DNA of 64,000 nucleotides from Polaribacter ponticola (GCF_026191475.2 NZ_JAOSLC020000003.1:1271001-1335000); one strand, 5' to 3'. Counted from the stretch's first letter, positions 1-9,866 are shown. Numbers and translations: made by a program. Notes: generated from the sequence alone by a model not told the origin.

Positions 1-302
1 GCAACAAATAAACCATCAATACTAGAATCTAAGATTACTACTAATGAACTTTCTGCATCAGCAACTTGTTTAATTACTGAAGTATACGCTTTTGCGTTAA
101 AAGTTGATAAAGAATCATTAGACACAGAAACTACTTTATCTGCTCCATATGTATACAACTCTTCATTATTATTCGCATTTATTGTTAAAGCAACTAAATT
201 ACTTCCTAATTGTTCAGCAACTTTTTTTCCGTAAGAAACTACTTCAAAAGCACTCTTTTTGAATTTTCCTTCTGCTGAATCTGCAAAAACTAAAACTGAC
301 AT
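1..302 (-). CDS. etfA: Electron transfer flavoprotein alpha subunit, N-terminal part (cut by window edge)
   Basis: Partial gene; about 100 N-terminal residues are visible, starting MSVLVFADSAEGKFKKSAFE on the minus strand with ATG at 302-300. ETF alpha pairs with ETF beta to carry electrons from acyl-CoA and other dehydrogenases to the quinone pool; the C-terminal FAD-binding domain lies outside the window. It follows etfB on the same strand after a 111-bp spacer that holds REP-like hairpins. Assignment rests on the typical N-terminal sequence plus the etfB neighbour. Confidence 0.88.
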   Translation of the reverse strand, partial: MSVLVFADSAEGKFKKSAFEVVSYGKKVAEQLGSNLVALTINANNNEELYTYGADKVVSVSNDSLSTFNAKAYTSVIKQVADAESSLVVILDSSIDGLFV

Positions 303-323
303 AAAATTTTATTTTTAAAATTT

Positions 324-402
324 TTCCTGAACTAGATTCAGGAACTTTATATTTTTATTACTAATCTTATTTAGAATGATACTGAAACAAGTTCAGCATG
401 AT
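324..402. repeat. REP-like hairpins in the etfB-etfA spacer
   Basis: Two small inverted repeats: TTCCTGAA (324-331) with TTCAGGAA (337-344), and the unit GATACTGAAACAAGTTCAG starting at 378. The second unit recurs at 20310-20332 with 22 of 23 bases identical, so it is a dispersed intergenic repeat. Hairpins inside an operon could tune the etfB:etfA ratio or stabilise mRNA; that is inference. Confidence 0.6.
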
Positions 403-413
403 TTAATTTTTAA

Positions 414-1160
414 TTAAATCACTTTCGCTTCGTTATGCAACAAGTTTATTAACTCATCTATATTATCTGCGTCTACTAATTTTACAGCTCCTTTAGGTGC
501 TGGTTTTTCAAATGAAGCAGTTAAAGTTGCATTTTCTGCTGCTACGGGTTCAACTACATTTAAAGGTTTTTTACGTGCCATCATAATACCACGCATATTA
601 GGAATACGTAAATCTTTTTCTTCTACGATCCCTTTTTGACCCGCTACAACTAGAGGTAAAGTTGTGCTCAAAGTTTCACTTCCTCCATCAATTTCTCTAG
701 ATAATGAAACAGAAGTTCCATCAATTTCCATACCTACACATCCATTTACAAAATTGTAATCTAATAAAGAAGCTAACATCCCAGGAACCATTCCTCCATT
801 ATAATCGATAGATTCTCTTCCTGCTAACACTAAATCATAACTTCCATTTTTAACAACTTCAGCTATTTGTTTAGCTACAGATAAACCATCAGTAGCATCC
901 ATATTTACACGAATTGCATCATCAGCACCAATTGCTAATGCTTTTCGTAAAGTTGGTTCTGTAGAAGCATTCCCTACATTTACAACAGTTACACTTGCTC
1001 CTTGTTTTTCTTTAAACCACATAGCTCTTGTAAGGCTAAACTCATCATAAGGATTAATTACAAATTGCACTCCATTTGTATCAAACTTCGTGTCGTTTTC
1101 TGTAAAATTAATTTTTGAAGTGGTATCAGGAACATGACTAATACATACCAATATTTTCAT
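414..1160 (-). CDS. etfB: Electron transfer flavoprotein beta subunit
   Basis: 248 residues, the usual length for EtfB. It begins MKILVCISHVPDTTSKINF and carries the AMP-binding/ETF core with the family stretch LVLAGRESIDYNGGMVPGML near residues 110-130 and the C-terminal signature region around GIVEEKDLRIPNMRGIMMAR. It forms the soluble AMP/FAD heterodimer with EtfA, feeding electrons from beta-oxidation and amino-acid dehydrogenases to ETF:quinone oxidoreductase. First gene of an etfB-etfA unit transcribed leftwards. Its promoter region contains a perfect 30-bp palindrome, which suggests repressor control. Confidence 0.95.
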   Translation of the reverse strand: MKILVCISHVPDTTSKINFTENDTKFDTNGVQFVINPYDEFSLTRAMWFKEKQGASVTVVNVGNASTEPTLRKALAIGADDAIRVNMDATDGLSVAKQIAEVVKNGSYDLVLAGRESIDYNGGMVPGMLASLLDYNFVNGCVGMEIDGTSVSLSREIDGGSETLSTTLPLVVAGQKGIVEEKDLRIPNMRGIMMARKKPLNVVEPVAAENATLTASFEKPAPKGAVKLVDADNIDELINLLHNEAKVI

Positions 1161-1190
1161 AAATTCTATTTTTAATCATTTTTTCTGGTA

Positions 1191-1239
1191 CGAAATTACG
1201 TCTTTTTTTAAAAAATACTATGCATGCATAGTATTTTTT
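1191..1239 (-). promoter_or_regulatory. Perfect 30-bp palindrome upstream of etfB (probable operator)
   Basis: Positions 1210-1239 are a gapless perfect palindrome: left half AAAAAATACTATGCA, right half its exact reverse complement. On the minus strand a TAatTTcG sequence at 1198-1191 resembles the Bacteroidota -7 element; if that is the etfB promoter, the palindrome covers the -33 region. A gapless even palindrome of this size is typical of a dimeric repressor such as a TetR-family protein; no regulator gene is adjacent. Confidence 0.55.
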
Positions 1240-1335
1240 TGATTTATTATCATATTCCGAAATCGATTGAGTGTTTTTTATCATATTTTCAATGATATTC
1301 TAAAAGTGAAGCAAAAAAAATGATAATTAATTCCT

Positions 1336-1343
1336 TACTTTTG
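1336..1343 (+). promoter_or_regulatory. -7 promoter element for pdhB
   Basis: TACTTTTG matches the Bacteroidota sigma-A -7 consensus TAnnTTTG, 34 bp upstream of the pdhB start codon. No convincing -33 TTTG is seen at the usual spacing. Confidence 0.5.
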
Positions 1344-1377
1344 CGGATAAGGATAAACAACTAGAATTTAAGAATAC

Positions 1378-2355
1378 ATGAAAACAGTTCAATTCAGAGA
1401 AGCTATTTGCGAAGCAATGAGCGAAGAGATGCGTAGAGATGAAAGCATTTATTTAATGGGTGAAGAAGTTGCTGAGTACAATGGCGCTTACAAAGCTAGT
1501 AAAGGAATGTTAGACGAATTCGGTGAGAAAAGGGTTATAGACACCCCAATTGCTGAACTTGGTTTTGCAGGTATTGCTATTGGTTCTGCTATGAATGGTA
1601 ATAGACCTATTGTAGAGTATATGACTTTTAACTTCTCTTTAGTTGGTATTGATCAAATTATAAATAACGCTGCCAAAATAAGACAAATGTCTGGAGGCCA
1701 ATTTAATTGTCCAATCGTTTTTAGAGGACCAACAGGTTCTGCGGGTCAGTTAGGTGCAACACATTCACAAGCTTTCGAAAATTGGTTTGCAAACACTCCT
1801 GGTTTAAAAGTTATTGTGCCATCTAACCCTTATGATGCAAAAGGATTATTAAAAGCTGCAATTAGAGATGATGATCCAGTTATTTTTATGGAGTCTGAGC
1901 AAATGTATGGTGATAAAATGGAAATTCCAGAAGGAGAATACATTATTCCTATTGGTGTTGCAGATATTAAAAGAGAAGGTACAGATGTAACTATTGTTTC
2001 TTTTGGTAAAATAATTAAAGAAGCTTACAAAGCTGCTGATGAATTAGCTAAAGAAAACATCTCTGTTGAAATTATTGATTTAAGAACTGTACGTCCTATG
2101 GATCATGCTGCTATTATTAATTCTGTTAAAAAAACAAATCGATTAGTTGTATTGGAAGAAGCATGGCCTTTTGGAAGTATTGCTACAGAAATTACATACA
2201 GAGTACAAGATCAAATATTCGATTATTTAGATGCACCTGTAAAAAGAATTACTACAGCAGATACTCCTGCTCCTTATTCTCCTGTCTTATTAGAAAAATG
2301 GATTCCTAATTCTAATGATGTTATTAAAGCTGTTAAAGAAGTTATGTACATATAA
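1378..2355 (+). CDS. pdhB: Pyruvate dehydrogenase E1 component, beta subunit
   Basis: 325 residues, typical of the separate E1 beta chain of 2-oxo acid dehydrogenases. The thiamine-diphosphate-binding pyrimidine domain fills the N-terminal half (GEEVAEYNGAYKASKG, DTPIAELGFAGIAIGSA) and the transketolase C-terminal domain the rest (EEAWPFGSIATEI near 260). With E1 alpha it decarboxylates pyruvate and acetylates E2. The alpha gene is not adjacent, the normal arrangement in many Flavobacteriia. Single-gene transcript by appearance: own promoter at 1336 and a strong terminator at 2374-2409. A branched-chain E1 beta is possible in principle but the sequence reads as PdhB. Confidence 0.92.
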   Translation: MKTVQFREAICEAMSEEMRRDESIYLMGEEVAEYNGAYKASKGMLDEFGEKRVIDTPIAELGFAGIAIGSAMNGNRPIVEYMTFNFSLVGIDQIINNAAKIRQMSGGQFNCPIVFRGPTGSAGQLGATHSQAFENWFANTPGLKVIVPSNPYDAKGLLKAAIRDDDPVIFMESEQMYGDKMEIPEGEYIIPIGVADIKREGTDVTIVSFGKIIKEAYKAADELAKENISVEIIDLRTVRPMDHAAIINSVKKTNRLVVLEEAWPFGSIATEITYRVQDQIFDYLDAPVKRITTADTPAPYSPVLLEKWIPNSNDVIKAVKEVMYI

Positions 2356-2373
2356 TTTATAAAAGCATATTAT

Positions 2374-2409
2374 AAAAAAGCCCTACTCAAAACAGAATAG
2401 GGCTTTTTT
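2374..2409 (+). terminator. Rho-independent terminator after pdhB
   Basis: AAAAAAGCCCTA (2374-2385) pairs with TAGGGCTTTTTT (2398-2409), leaving a 12-nt loop and a T tail. Confidence 0.85.
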
Positions 2410-2491
2410 ATTGAACCTAAAACACCTTTTTAAGCCGAAAACCATTCCGTAAATTATATGTTAAAACCTAACATAAATCTTAATTTATGTT

Positions 2492-2499
2492 TATTTTTG
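2492..2499 (+). promoter_or_regulatory. -7 promoter element for ppa
   Basis: TATTTTTG fits TAnnTTTG and lies 33 bp before the ppa ATG. Confidence 0.5.
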
Positions 2500-2532
2500 C
2501 ACAGAATTTATAAATAGAAAGAAAGGACAATT

Positions 2533-3066
2533 ATGACCAAAGAGGAAAAAAGTAAATTAACTTTTGACGTTTTAATAGAAATACCAAAAGGAAGTAGAAA
2601 TAAATACGAATACGATTTTACATTACATAAGATACGTTTTGATAGAATGTTATTTTCATCTATGATGTATCCTGGAGATTATGGTTTTATTCCAGAGACA
2701 TTAGCTTTGGATTCAGATCCATTAGATATTTTAGTTTTAGGCCACCAACCAACTTACCCAATGGTTGTTATGGAAGTTAGACCAATCGGAGTTTTTTACA
2801 TGACAGATGAAAAAGGACCAGATGAGAAAATAATATGTGTGCCAGTTTCAGACCCTATATGGAATAACAAAACTAATATTACAGACATTAACCCACATAG
2901 ACTTAAAGAAATTGAGCATTTCTTTAAAGTATATAAAGATTTAGAAAAGAAAAAAGTAGATACAGGAGGTTGGGGAGACGCTACAGCTGCAATAAATATA
3001 TATCATGAATGTGTAAAACGTTATGATGAAAGTGAACACAAAAAGAAGAGAACTTTCACTATATAA
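2533..3066 (+). CDS. ppa: Inorganic pyrophosphatase, soluble family I
   Basis: 177 residues. The family I signature DSDPLDILV is present near residue 60 with the metal-binding aspartates, preceded by EIPKGSRNKYEYD, which supplies catalytic Glu, Lys and Arg. It hydrolyses cytosolic PPi to phosphate and so pulls biosynthetic reactions forward. The start is supported by a purine-rich AGAAAGAAAGGA before the ATG. It sits directly upstream of the membrane pyrophosphatase gene but has its own terminator, so the two may be expressed separately. Confidence 0.95.
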   Translation: MTKEEKSKLTFDVLIEIPKGSRNKYEYDFTLHKIRFDRMLFSSMMYPGDYGFIPETLALDSDPLDILVLGHQPTYPMVVMEVRPIGVFYMTDEKGPDEKIICVPVSDPIWNNKTNITDINPHRLKEIEHFFKVYKDLEKKKVDTGGWGDATAAINIYHECVKRYDESEHKKKRTFTI

Positions 3067-3099
3067 TTACAACATCATTAATATAATGTTAAAAAATTG

Positions 3100-3128
3100 A
3101 ACCATCTTTAATTAAAGGTGGTTTTTTT
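3100..3128 (+). terminator. Terminator after ppa
   Basis: AACCATCTTT (3100-3109) pairs with AAAGGTGGTT (3114-3123), AATT loop, followed by a T run. Confidence 0.8.
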
Positions 3129-3187
3129 ATCACTTTGATTTTATTACATTTACGGCCGTTTTAAACTAATCAAATTAAATATTATAT

Positions 3188-5572
3188 ATGGAATCAATGA
3201 TGATTTACATGCCTATTATTATGGCAGTAATTGGCTTAATCTACATGGTAGTAAAGCAAAAATGGGTAATGAAACAAGATGCAGGTGATGGTAAAATGAA
3301 AGAAATTTCTGACCACATCTATGAAGGTGCTTTAGCTTTTTTAAATGCTGAATATAAATTACTAGCAATTTTTGTTGTAATAGTAAGTATCTTATTAACA
3401 ATAGTTTCTTTTGTAGTTCCAACTACTCATATTCTTATTGTTGTAGCTTTTATATGTGGCGCTGTATTCTCTGCTTTTGCAGGAAACATAGGAATGAAAA
3501 TTGCTACTAAAACCAATGTAAGAACTACTCAAGCAGCTCGTACTAGCTTACCGAATGCTCTAAAGGTATCTTTTGGTGGTGGAACAGTAATGGGACTTGG
3601 TGTCGCCGGATTAGCAGTATTGGGCTTAACAGTATTTTTTATCATTTTTTATAATTACTTTATGGGAGGTGCAGAAGGAGTTTTTTCTGTAGATAAAATG
3701 ACTATTGTTTTAGAAACCTTAGCTGGTTTTTCTTTAGGAGCAGAATCTATTGCATTATTTGCTAGAGTTGGCGGAGGAATCTACACTAAAGCTGCTGATG
3801 TTGGAGCAGATTTAGTTGGTAAAGTAGAAGCAGGTATACCAGAAGACGATCCAAGAAACCCTGCTACAATTGCAGATAATGTTGGTGACAACGTTGGTGA
3901 TGTTGCCGGTATGGGAGCCGATTTATTTGGTTCTTACGTTGCTACAGTTTTAGCAGCTATGGTTCTAGGAAACTATGTTATAGAAGATATGGGTGGAAGC
4001 ATTTCTGATGCTTTTGGTGGAATTGGACCAATCTTATTACCAATGGCAATTGCTGGTGCAGGAATCATCATTTCTATTATTGGAACAATGTTGGTGAAAA
4101 TTAGCTCTAATGAGGCTAAAGAAGACCAAGTAATGGGTGCTTTAAATAAAGGAAACTGGACATCTATTGTTTTAGTTGGTCTTTCATGTTATGGTTTAGT
4201 AACCTGGATGTTACCAGAAACTATGAAAATGGAATTTTTTGGAGAAGGTTTACAAGAAATCTCTTCTATGAGAGTTTTTGCTGCTACATTAGTAGGTTTA
4301 GTTGTTGGTGCAGTAATTTCTTCAGTTACTGAATATTATACAGGATTAGGAAAATCTCCAATCTTAAAAATAGTTCAACAATCTTCTACTGGAGCAGGAA
4401 CAAATATTATTGCTGGTTTAGCAACAGGTATGATTTCTACTTTCCCATCTGTATTATTATTTGCTGGTGCAATTTGGGCTTCTTATGCTTTTGCTGGTTT
4501 TTACGGAGTTGCTTTAGCTGCTTCTGCAATGATGGCTACTACTGCTATGCAGTTAGCTATTGATGCTTTTGGACCAATTTCTGATAATGCAGGTGGTATT
4601 GCAGAAATGAGTGAACAAGACCCAATAGTAAGAGAAAGAACAGATATTTTAGATTCTGTTGGTAATACAACTGCAGCAACCGGTAAAGGATTTGCTATTG
4701 CTTCAGCAGCATTAACATCATTAGCATTATTTGCTGCTTATGTAACTTTTACAGGAATTGACGGTATTAACATTTTTAAAGCACCCGTATTAGCAATGTT
4801 ATTTGTTGGAGGAATGGTGCCTGTTGTATTTTCTGCATTAGCAATGAATGCAGTAGGAAAAGCTGCTATGGAAATGGTACAAGAAGTTAGACGCCAGTTT
4901 AGAGATATTCCAGGAATTATGGAAGGAACTGGAAAACCAGAATACGATAAATGTGTTGCAATTTCTACACAAGCATCTTTAAAAGAAATGATGTTACCAG
5001 GTTTATTAACAATCGGATTTCCATTAATAATTGCATTTGTGCCAATGATTTTTGGAATGAATAATTTAGCAATTGCTGAAATGTTAGGTGGTTATATGGC
5101 TGGTGTTACTGTTTCTGGTGTACTTTGGGCAATCTTCCAAAACAACGCTGGTGGAGCTTGGGATAACGCAAAAAAATCTTTCGAAGCTGGTGTAGAAATC
5201 AACGGAGAAATGACTTATAAAGGTTCTGAAGCGCACAAAGCTGCTGTAACTGGAGATACCGTTGGAGATCCTTTTAAAGATACTTCTGGACCATCAATGA
5301 ATATCTTAATTAAACTTACTTGCTTAATTGGTTTAGTAATAGCACCTATTTTAGGAGGTCATTCATTAAACGAATCACATAGCGAAGAAATTAAGAAAGA
5401 AGTAAAAGTTTTAATTAAAAAAACTTCTGGCGATCTAGCAATGGCAACAATTACTACTTCTAAAACTGAAAATGGTAAAACAATTACTGATATTCAGAAA
5501 ATTGAAGGAACTATTGCTGACATTGAAAAAAAGCTAAAGAGGCTGGAGAAATTGTTTCTGTTGACATTATAA
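3188..5572 (+). CDS. hppA: K+-dependent membrane-bound ion-translocating pyrophosphatase
   Basis: 794 residues in the open frame. A polytopic membrane protein with the full H+-PPase catalytic signatures: [19 protein letters not shown] and [20 protein letters not shown] near 200-245, and [11 protein letters not shown] near 465. The [12 protein letters not shown] segment has Ala where K+-independent enzymes carry Lys, pointing to a K+-dependent enzyme. It couples PPi hydrolysis to H+ and/or Na+ export; which ion cannot be decided by eye. The C-terminus is a charged tail. At 5526-5532 a run of seven A precedes an abrupt change to a basic tail, while the -1 frame continues openly to a stop at 5626-5628, giving 813 residues. 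Confidence 0.93.
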   Translation: MESMMIYMPIIMAVIGLIYMVVKQKWVMKQDAGDGKMKEISDHIYEGALAFLNAEYKLLAIFVVIVSILLTIVSFVVPTTHILIVVAFICGAVFSAFAGNIGMKIATKTNVRTTQAARTSLPNALKVSFGGGTVMGLGVAGLAVLGLTVFFIIFYNYFMGGAEGVFSVDKMTIVLETLAGFSLGAESIALFARVGGGIYTKAADVGADLVGKVEAGIPEDDPRNPATIADNVGDNVGDVAGMGADLFGSYVATVLAAMVLGNYVIEDMGGSISDAFGGIGPILLPMAIAGAGIIISIIGTMLVKISSNEAKEDQVMGALNKGNWTSIVLVGLSCYGLVTWMLPETMKMEFFGEGLQEISSMRVFAATLVGLVVGAVISSVTEYYTGLGKSPILKIVQQSSTGAGTNIIAGLATGMISTFPSVLLFAGAIWASYAFAGFYGVALAASAMMATTAMQLAIDAFGPISDNAGGIAEMSEQDPIVRERTDILDSVGNTTAATGKGFAIASAALTSLALFAAYVTFTGIDGINIFKAPVLAMLFVGGMVPVVFSALAMNAVGKAAMEMVQEVRRQFRDIPGIMEGTGKPEYDKCVAISTQASLKEMMLPGLLTIGFPLIIAFVPMIFGMNNLAIAEMLGGYMAGVTVSGVLWAIFQNNAGGAWDNAKKSFEAGVEINGEMTYKGSEAHKAAVTGDTVGDPFKDTSGPSMNILIKLTCLIGLVIAPILGGHSLNESHSEEIKKEVKVLIKKTSGDLAMATITTSKTENGKTITDIQKIEGTIADIEKKLKRLEKLFLLTL

Positions 5573-5628
5573 AGAAAGCTGATAAAATTATTAAAGAAGT
5601 AAAAGTTGAGGTTGAATCTAAACAATAA
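5525..5628 (+). other. Alternative -1 frame C-terminal extension of HppA at an A AAA AAG site
   Basis: Reading GAA AAA AAG at 5525-5533 and slipping back one base gives GCT AAA GAG and 31 further codons (ending VEVESKQ) to TAA at 5626-5628. The zero frame stops after [13 protein letters not shown]. The extension is rich in Lys, Glu, Ile and Val like the tail before it, so it looks like real coding sequence. Either one A is missing from a run of eight, or the dnaX-type slippery heptamer is used. Confidence 0.6.
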
Positions 5629-5645
5629 TCAACTTAACTTTGAAA

Positions 5646-5683
5646 CATAAAAAAAGCATCCTTATTAGGATGCTTTTTTTATG
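5646..5683 (+). terminator. Terminator after hppA
   Basis: CATAAAAAAAGCATCC (5646-5661) pairs perfectly with GGATGCTTTTTTTATG (5668-5683) around TTATTA. The symmetric A/T flanks allow function in both directions. Confidence 0.88.
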
Positions 5684-5694
5684 TTTTATATACT

Positions 5695-6331
5695 TTAAAA
5701 GTAAAATTCCCTTTTGTATTTTTTTTGAGAAATTTGATTGATTGACTTTTCTAACAACTGCAAAAACCTTGGATAACCAACAGTAACTTGGCAATCTCTC
5801 ATTAATACAATTAATTTTCCAGAAGAAGTTAACATTTAAAACAAATTGAAATGAGAAACTCATCAATAAAACCAAGGTAATTAAGACTTTTTTTGAAATA
5901 TATAAAAGACCAAAAGCAATAATCCCAATATTAATGCTCATAAAACTCAAAGAAAGATCACAGAAATTGTATTTAAATTCTCCAAAACAGTTTCTAATCC
6001 AAAAATTCCACCTCTAATATTTCCTGCTTGATATAAGCCGTTTACAATTACAATTGCAGATAAAATTAAAAATGGTAATAAACTGTTTAAAAAAAGGAAT
6101 CTCAATTTCTTCTCTAATAACTTCATACAATCCTTTTTGAGAAATAACACCCAATCTTGCAGCTATTTCTTACAAAACAATAGTAGCTATTACTGACTAA
6201 AACATTACCAATAATAAATTGAAACCAAATTTTACACCCGCTAAAGCACTTAGAGTAACAGTTTCTAAGTTAATAAATGCGACTGCTACTAAAGTTCCTG
6301 TGCCAATATTTTGAAACCATTATTTTATCAT
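5695..6331 (-). pseudogene. Decayed NRAMP-family divalent metal transporter
   Basis: No intact gene, but the minus-strand frames concatenate into an NRAMP-like protein. From ATG at 6331: an immediate stop, then WFQNIGTGTLVAVAFINLET and TLSALAGVKFGFNLLLVMF, stop, SVIATIVL, stop, EIAARLGVISQKGLYEVIRE, a frameshift, LILSAIVIVNGLYQAGNIRG and GIFGLE, a frameshift, then further membrane-like sequence. These match family landmarks (SVIATIVLQEMAARLG, AGNISGAVLGLE in intact members, from memory). The remnant is much shorter than the ~400 residues expected, so it is internally deleted as well. Several independent lesions separate it from the single-base A7 cases elsewhere in this window. Confidence 0.72.
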
Positions 6332-6525
6332 GAAATATTATTTATTAATAAATATACTTCTAAAAATAAAGAACACATAGAATGAGTTATTTTCTTATAC
6401 AAAAGAAGTAAACTGTTAAGCAGAAAAGTTAGGTATCAATTATAATTAACAACTATAGAGTTAATCAGTTTTTTGACAAAAAACTAAAAACGCTTTATAT
6501 TTGCTATTCCAAAAATCTAGGATTT

Positions 6526-8171
6526 ATGCTCTTTAAATCAAAATCTCATATAAAAATATATCTTTTTATATTTTTTTCTCAACTTACATTTTTCGCCCAA
6601 GAAACTATTGTCATTTTTGCAATTAATGACCCTCACAGTGAAATAGAAAATTTTTCAAAAATCAAGCCACTAATTGATGCTGAAAAAGCTAACAATCAAA
6701 AAGTGTATTTTGTAGCTGCTGGAGATTTATTTTCAGGGAATCCAATTGTAGATTATCATGAGAATAAAGGATATCCAATGATAGATATGCTTAACAAAAC
6801 GGATTTAGACGTTAGTGTTATTGGTAATCATGAGTTTGATTATGGTCAAACAATACTAAATGAACGTTTAGCTCAAGCAAACTTTCCTTTTATTTGTGAT
6901 AATATTTCTGGTGGAACTGGTGAATTAGGCGATGTAAAAGGAAGTACAATAATAACCAAAGATGGGTTTTCTATAGCATTTGTAGGTGTTGTAGAAACTG
7001 GAAGCCCAGGAGGTTATCCTTTAACACATCCAAAAAAATTGAAGGATTATCATTTACAGAAGGTTTAGACAGTTTTGAAGCTTATAAAAATCTTAAAACC
7101 ACAGATGATGTAGATTTAATAGTCGCACTTACACATTATGGTGGTTCTAAAGACAATCAAATTCTTAACAATCATAGTTTTGTAGATTTAGTCATTGGTG
7201 GTCATACTAACCAAGAATATGGCACTTCATATGCTAATGGATACAAAGTAATGTCTGGTGGTAATTTAAATAAAATTTCAAAAACTACATTAACTGTAAC
7301 AAATAAAAAAATAACAAATTTTGAATTTGAACTTATTAATTTAAATGACAATCGTCTGACTGTTGATGATAATTTATCTAATACTATTAGTAACTATTAT
7401 AATAATCCTGAATTTTACACAAAAATAGGCTCTTCTTTATCTAGTTTATCAAAAACCTCTACAGGATGTTTTTATACAGATGCACTTCAAGTAATTTCTG
7501 GTTCTGATATGGTTGTTCAAAATTTCGGAGGAATTAGAGATATAATATATAAAGGCGATTTAACTCCATTTTCTATTTATTCAATAGATCCTTTTGGTAA
7601 TGGTTTCGATACATTTACAATGAGCGTAACAGAGTTTAGAAACTTTTTAAACCAATATTCAAGTAGTTATACTTATTCTTTAGACTCAAGTTTTGTAATT
7701 AGAAAAGATGAAAATAATGAGTATATTTTTTATAAAAATGGAATATTACTTGAAAACTCTGACCAAGTTACACTTAGTCTTAATGATTATATTAGTAATG
7801 TATTTCCCAACTTGTTTCCTAAACCTCCTAGCTACACATTTCCATTAACAACAGCAAATTATATAATCGAGTATTTATCTGATTATATTTCAACACCAAT
7901 TGATTATGCAAATTGTAATCAAGGAAATAGCACTTTAAATGTAAATGATATTTTTCATAAACCTATTATTAAAATATATTCAACTTATATAGAAATTAAC
8001 TCAGAAGAGAATCATTTTAGCTCTGAAATTTATAACATTACCGGACAACTAATTTATAAGTCTGTTAATTCTAATAAAATTGATATTGAATTTCTGACAA
8101 GAGGGGTCTATCTTTTTAAATTGAATTATGAAAATAACACTCAATTTAAAATTCAAAAATTTATCAAATAA
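6526..8171 (+). pseudogene. Secreted 5'-nucleotidase/metallophosphoesterase with T9SS C-terminal domain, frameshifted
   Basis: Signal peptide (LFIFFSQLTFFAQ) then a calcineurin-like phosphoesterase: FAINDPHSEIENF, AAGDLFSGNP, VIGNHEFDYG and, after the break, LTHYGG and VIGGHTNQEYG, together the metal-ligand motifs of the UshA family. A 5'-nucleotidase C-terminal domain follows (QNFGGIRDIIYKGDLTPFSI), then a T9SS type A sorting domain ending GVYLFKLNYENNTQFKIQKF. It would scavenge phosphate/nucleosides at the cell surface. At 7032-7038 there are seven A; eight would join the frames (HPKKIEGLSFTEGLDSFE) into about 548 residues. As it stands the first frame stops at 7068. Nothing else looks degraded, so the gene may be intact in reality. 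Confidence 0.85.
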
Positions 8172-8200
8172 TTAAAAAAGGATTAGATCTTTCTAAAAAT

Positions 8201-8229
8201 AAAAAAACACCTCAAAATAGAGGTGTTTT
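8201..8229. terminator. Bidirectional terminator between the nucleotidase gene and pckA
   Basis: AAAACACCTC (8204-8213) pairs with GAGGTGTTTT (8220-8229); A and T runs on either side suit both converging transcripts. Confidence 0.82.
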
Positions 8230-8255
8230 CAAAAAATTTAATAACGAATCTATAA

Positions 8256-9866
8256 TTAATCTGCAAAACGTTGAGGACCACCTCTACGAATATCTTCATT
8301 AGCAACTTCTTCAAACTGAGTGAAATTATTTCTAAATGCGTTTGATAATTTAAACGCTGTTTTATAATATTCCTCATCATTATTCCAAGTTGCTCTCGGA
8401 CTTAACAATTCTGTTGGAACACCAGGACAAGATCTTGGTTGTGCGACTCCAAAAACAGAATGAATATGATAGTCTTCATATCTATAACTTCCTAAATCGC
8501 CATTTAAAACAGCAGAAATCATAGCTCTAGTATATTTTAAAGGCATTCTTCTACCAACTCCGTATTGACCACCAGACCAACCCGTGTTAATTAACCATAC
8601 GTTTACACCTGCTTCTTTCATCTTCTTACTTAACATTTCTGCATATTTTGTAGGATGCAAAGGCATAAAAGGTGCACCAAAACAAGCTGAAAAACTTGGT
8701 GTTGGTTCTTTAATTCCTGCTTCTGTACCAGCTACTTTTGCTGTATAACCAGAAATAAAATGATAAGCAGCTTGATTTGGAGTTAATTTAGATATTGGAG
8801 GTAAAACACCAAAAGCATCTGCAGTTAAAAAGAAGATATTCTTCGGATTTTCTCCAATTGATGGTTCTTTTATATTATCTATATGATAAATAGGATAACT
8901 AACTCTTGTGTTCTGAGTTATTGAAGTATCTGCAAAATCAATAGCTCCTTTATCGTCCATTACCACATTTTCTAATATTGCGCCTTTTTTAATTGCACCG
9001 AAAATTTCTGGTTCTTGTTCTTGCGATAAATTAATCACTTTTGCATAACAACCACCTTCAAAGTTAAAAACAGTATTTTCTGCTGTCCAACCATGTTCAT
9101 CATCACCAATTAAACTTCTATCTGGATCTGTAGAAAGTGTTGTTTTTCCCGTACCAGATAATCCGAAGAAAATTGCAGTATCACCATCTTTACCAACATT
9201 TGCAGAACAATGCATTGGTAATGTATTTTTATAAACTGGAAGTATAAAGTTTAACGCAGAAAAAATTCCTTTTTTAATTTCACCTGTATAACCTGTACCA
9301 CCAATTAAAGCGATTTTCTTGGTGAAATTTAAAATTGCAAAATTATGCTGACGAGTTCCATCTAATTCTGGATCTGCCATAAAACCTGGTGCATTAATTA
9401 CTGTCCATTCTGGAGAAAAACCTTTCAATTCTTCTTCTGTTGGTCGTAAAAACATATTGTAAGCAAACATATTGCTCCAAGGATATTCGTTTACAACTCT
9501 AATATTTAATTTGTAATTTTCATCTGCACACGCATAAGAATCTCTAACAAAAATTTCTTTTTCTGAAAGATAATCTGTTACTTTATTATAAAGTGCATCA
9601 AATTTAGTTGCGTCGAATGGAAGATTTATATCGCTCCACCAAACTTCATCTTTTGTAATATCATCTTTTACAATAAATCTGTCTTTTGGCGAACGACCAG
9701 TAAACTCACCAGTATTAACAGCTATTGCTCCTAAAGATGATTCGACTCCTTGTTCTTTTTTTAACGTCTCCCCATGTAAGTCACTAGAACTTAACTGATA
9801 ACGAACCGTTGCATTTTTGATTCCTAGACTATTTAACGAAATCGATTTCGTATTTGTATCTACCAT
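8256..9866 (-). CDS. pckA: Phosphoenolpyruvate carboxykinase (ATP)
   Basis: About 536 residues from ATG at 9866. It has the PEPCK substrate motifs GEFTGRSPKDRF, the kinase P-loop GLSGTGKTTLS, the metal-binding IGDDEHGW and the adenine-binding FGAPFMPLHP region. It converts oxaloacetate plus ATP to PEP and CO2, the entry to gluconeogenesis. The open frame extends 11 codons upstream to a TTG at 9899, but those codons overlap a TAatTTTG promoter element at 9904-9897, so the internal ATG (MVDTNTKS) is preferred. Monocistronic by appearance, with a terminator at 8201-8229. Confidence 0.95.
   Translation of the reverse strand: MVDTNTKSISLNSLGIKNATVRYQLSSSDLHGETLKKEQGVESSLGAIAVNTGEFTGRSPKDRFIVKDDITKDEVWWSDINLPFDATKFDALYNKVTDYLSEKEIFVRDSYACADENYKLNIRVVNEYPWSNMFAYNMFLRPTEEELKGFSPEWTVINAPGFMADPELDGTRQHNFAILNFTKKIALIGGTGYTGEIKKGIFSALNFILPVYKNTLPMHCSANVGKDGDTAIFFGLSGTGKTTLSTDPDRSLIGDDEHGWTAENTVFNFEGGCYAKVINLSQEQEPEIFGAIKKGAILENVVMDDKGAIDFADTSITQNTRVSYPIYHIDNIKEPSIGENPKNIFFLTADAFGVLPPISKLTPNQAAYHFISGYTAKVAGTEAGIKEPTPSFSACFGAPFMPLHPTKYAEMLSKKMKEAGVNVWLINTGWSGGQYGVGRRMPLKYTRAMISAVLNGDLGSYRYEDYHIHSVFGVAQPRSCPGVPTELLSPRATWNNDEEYYKTAFKLSNAFRNNFTQFEEVANEDIRRGGPQRFAD

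Noticed and set aside
3134..3152. TTTG and TACATTTA as an hppA promoter
   Set aside because: Spacing between the two elements is only 7 bp, far below the 19-21 expected.
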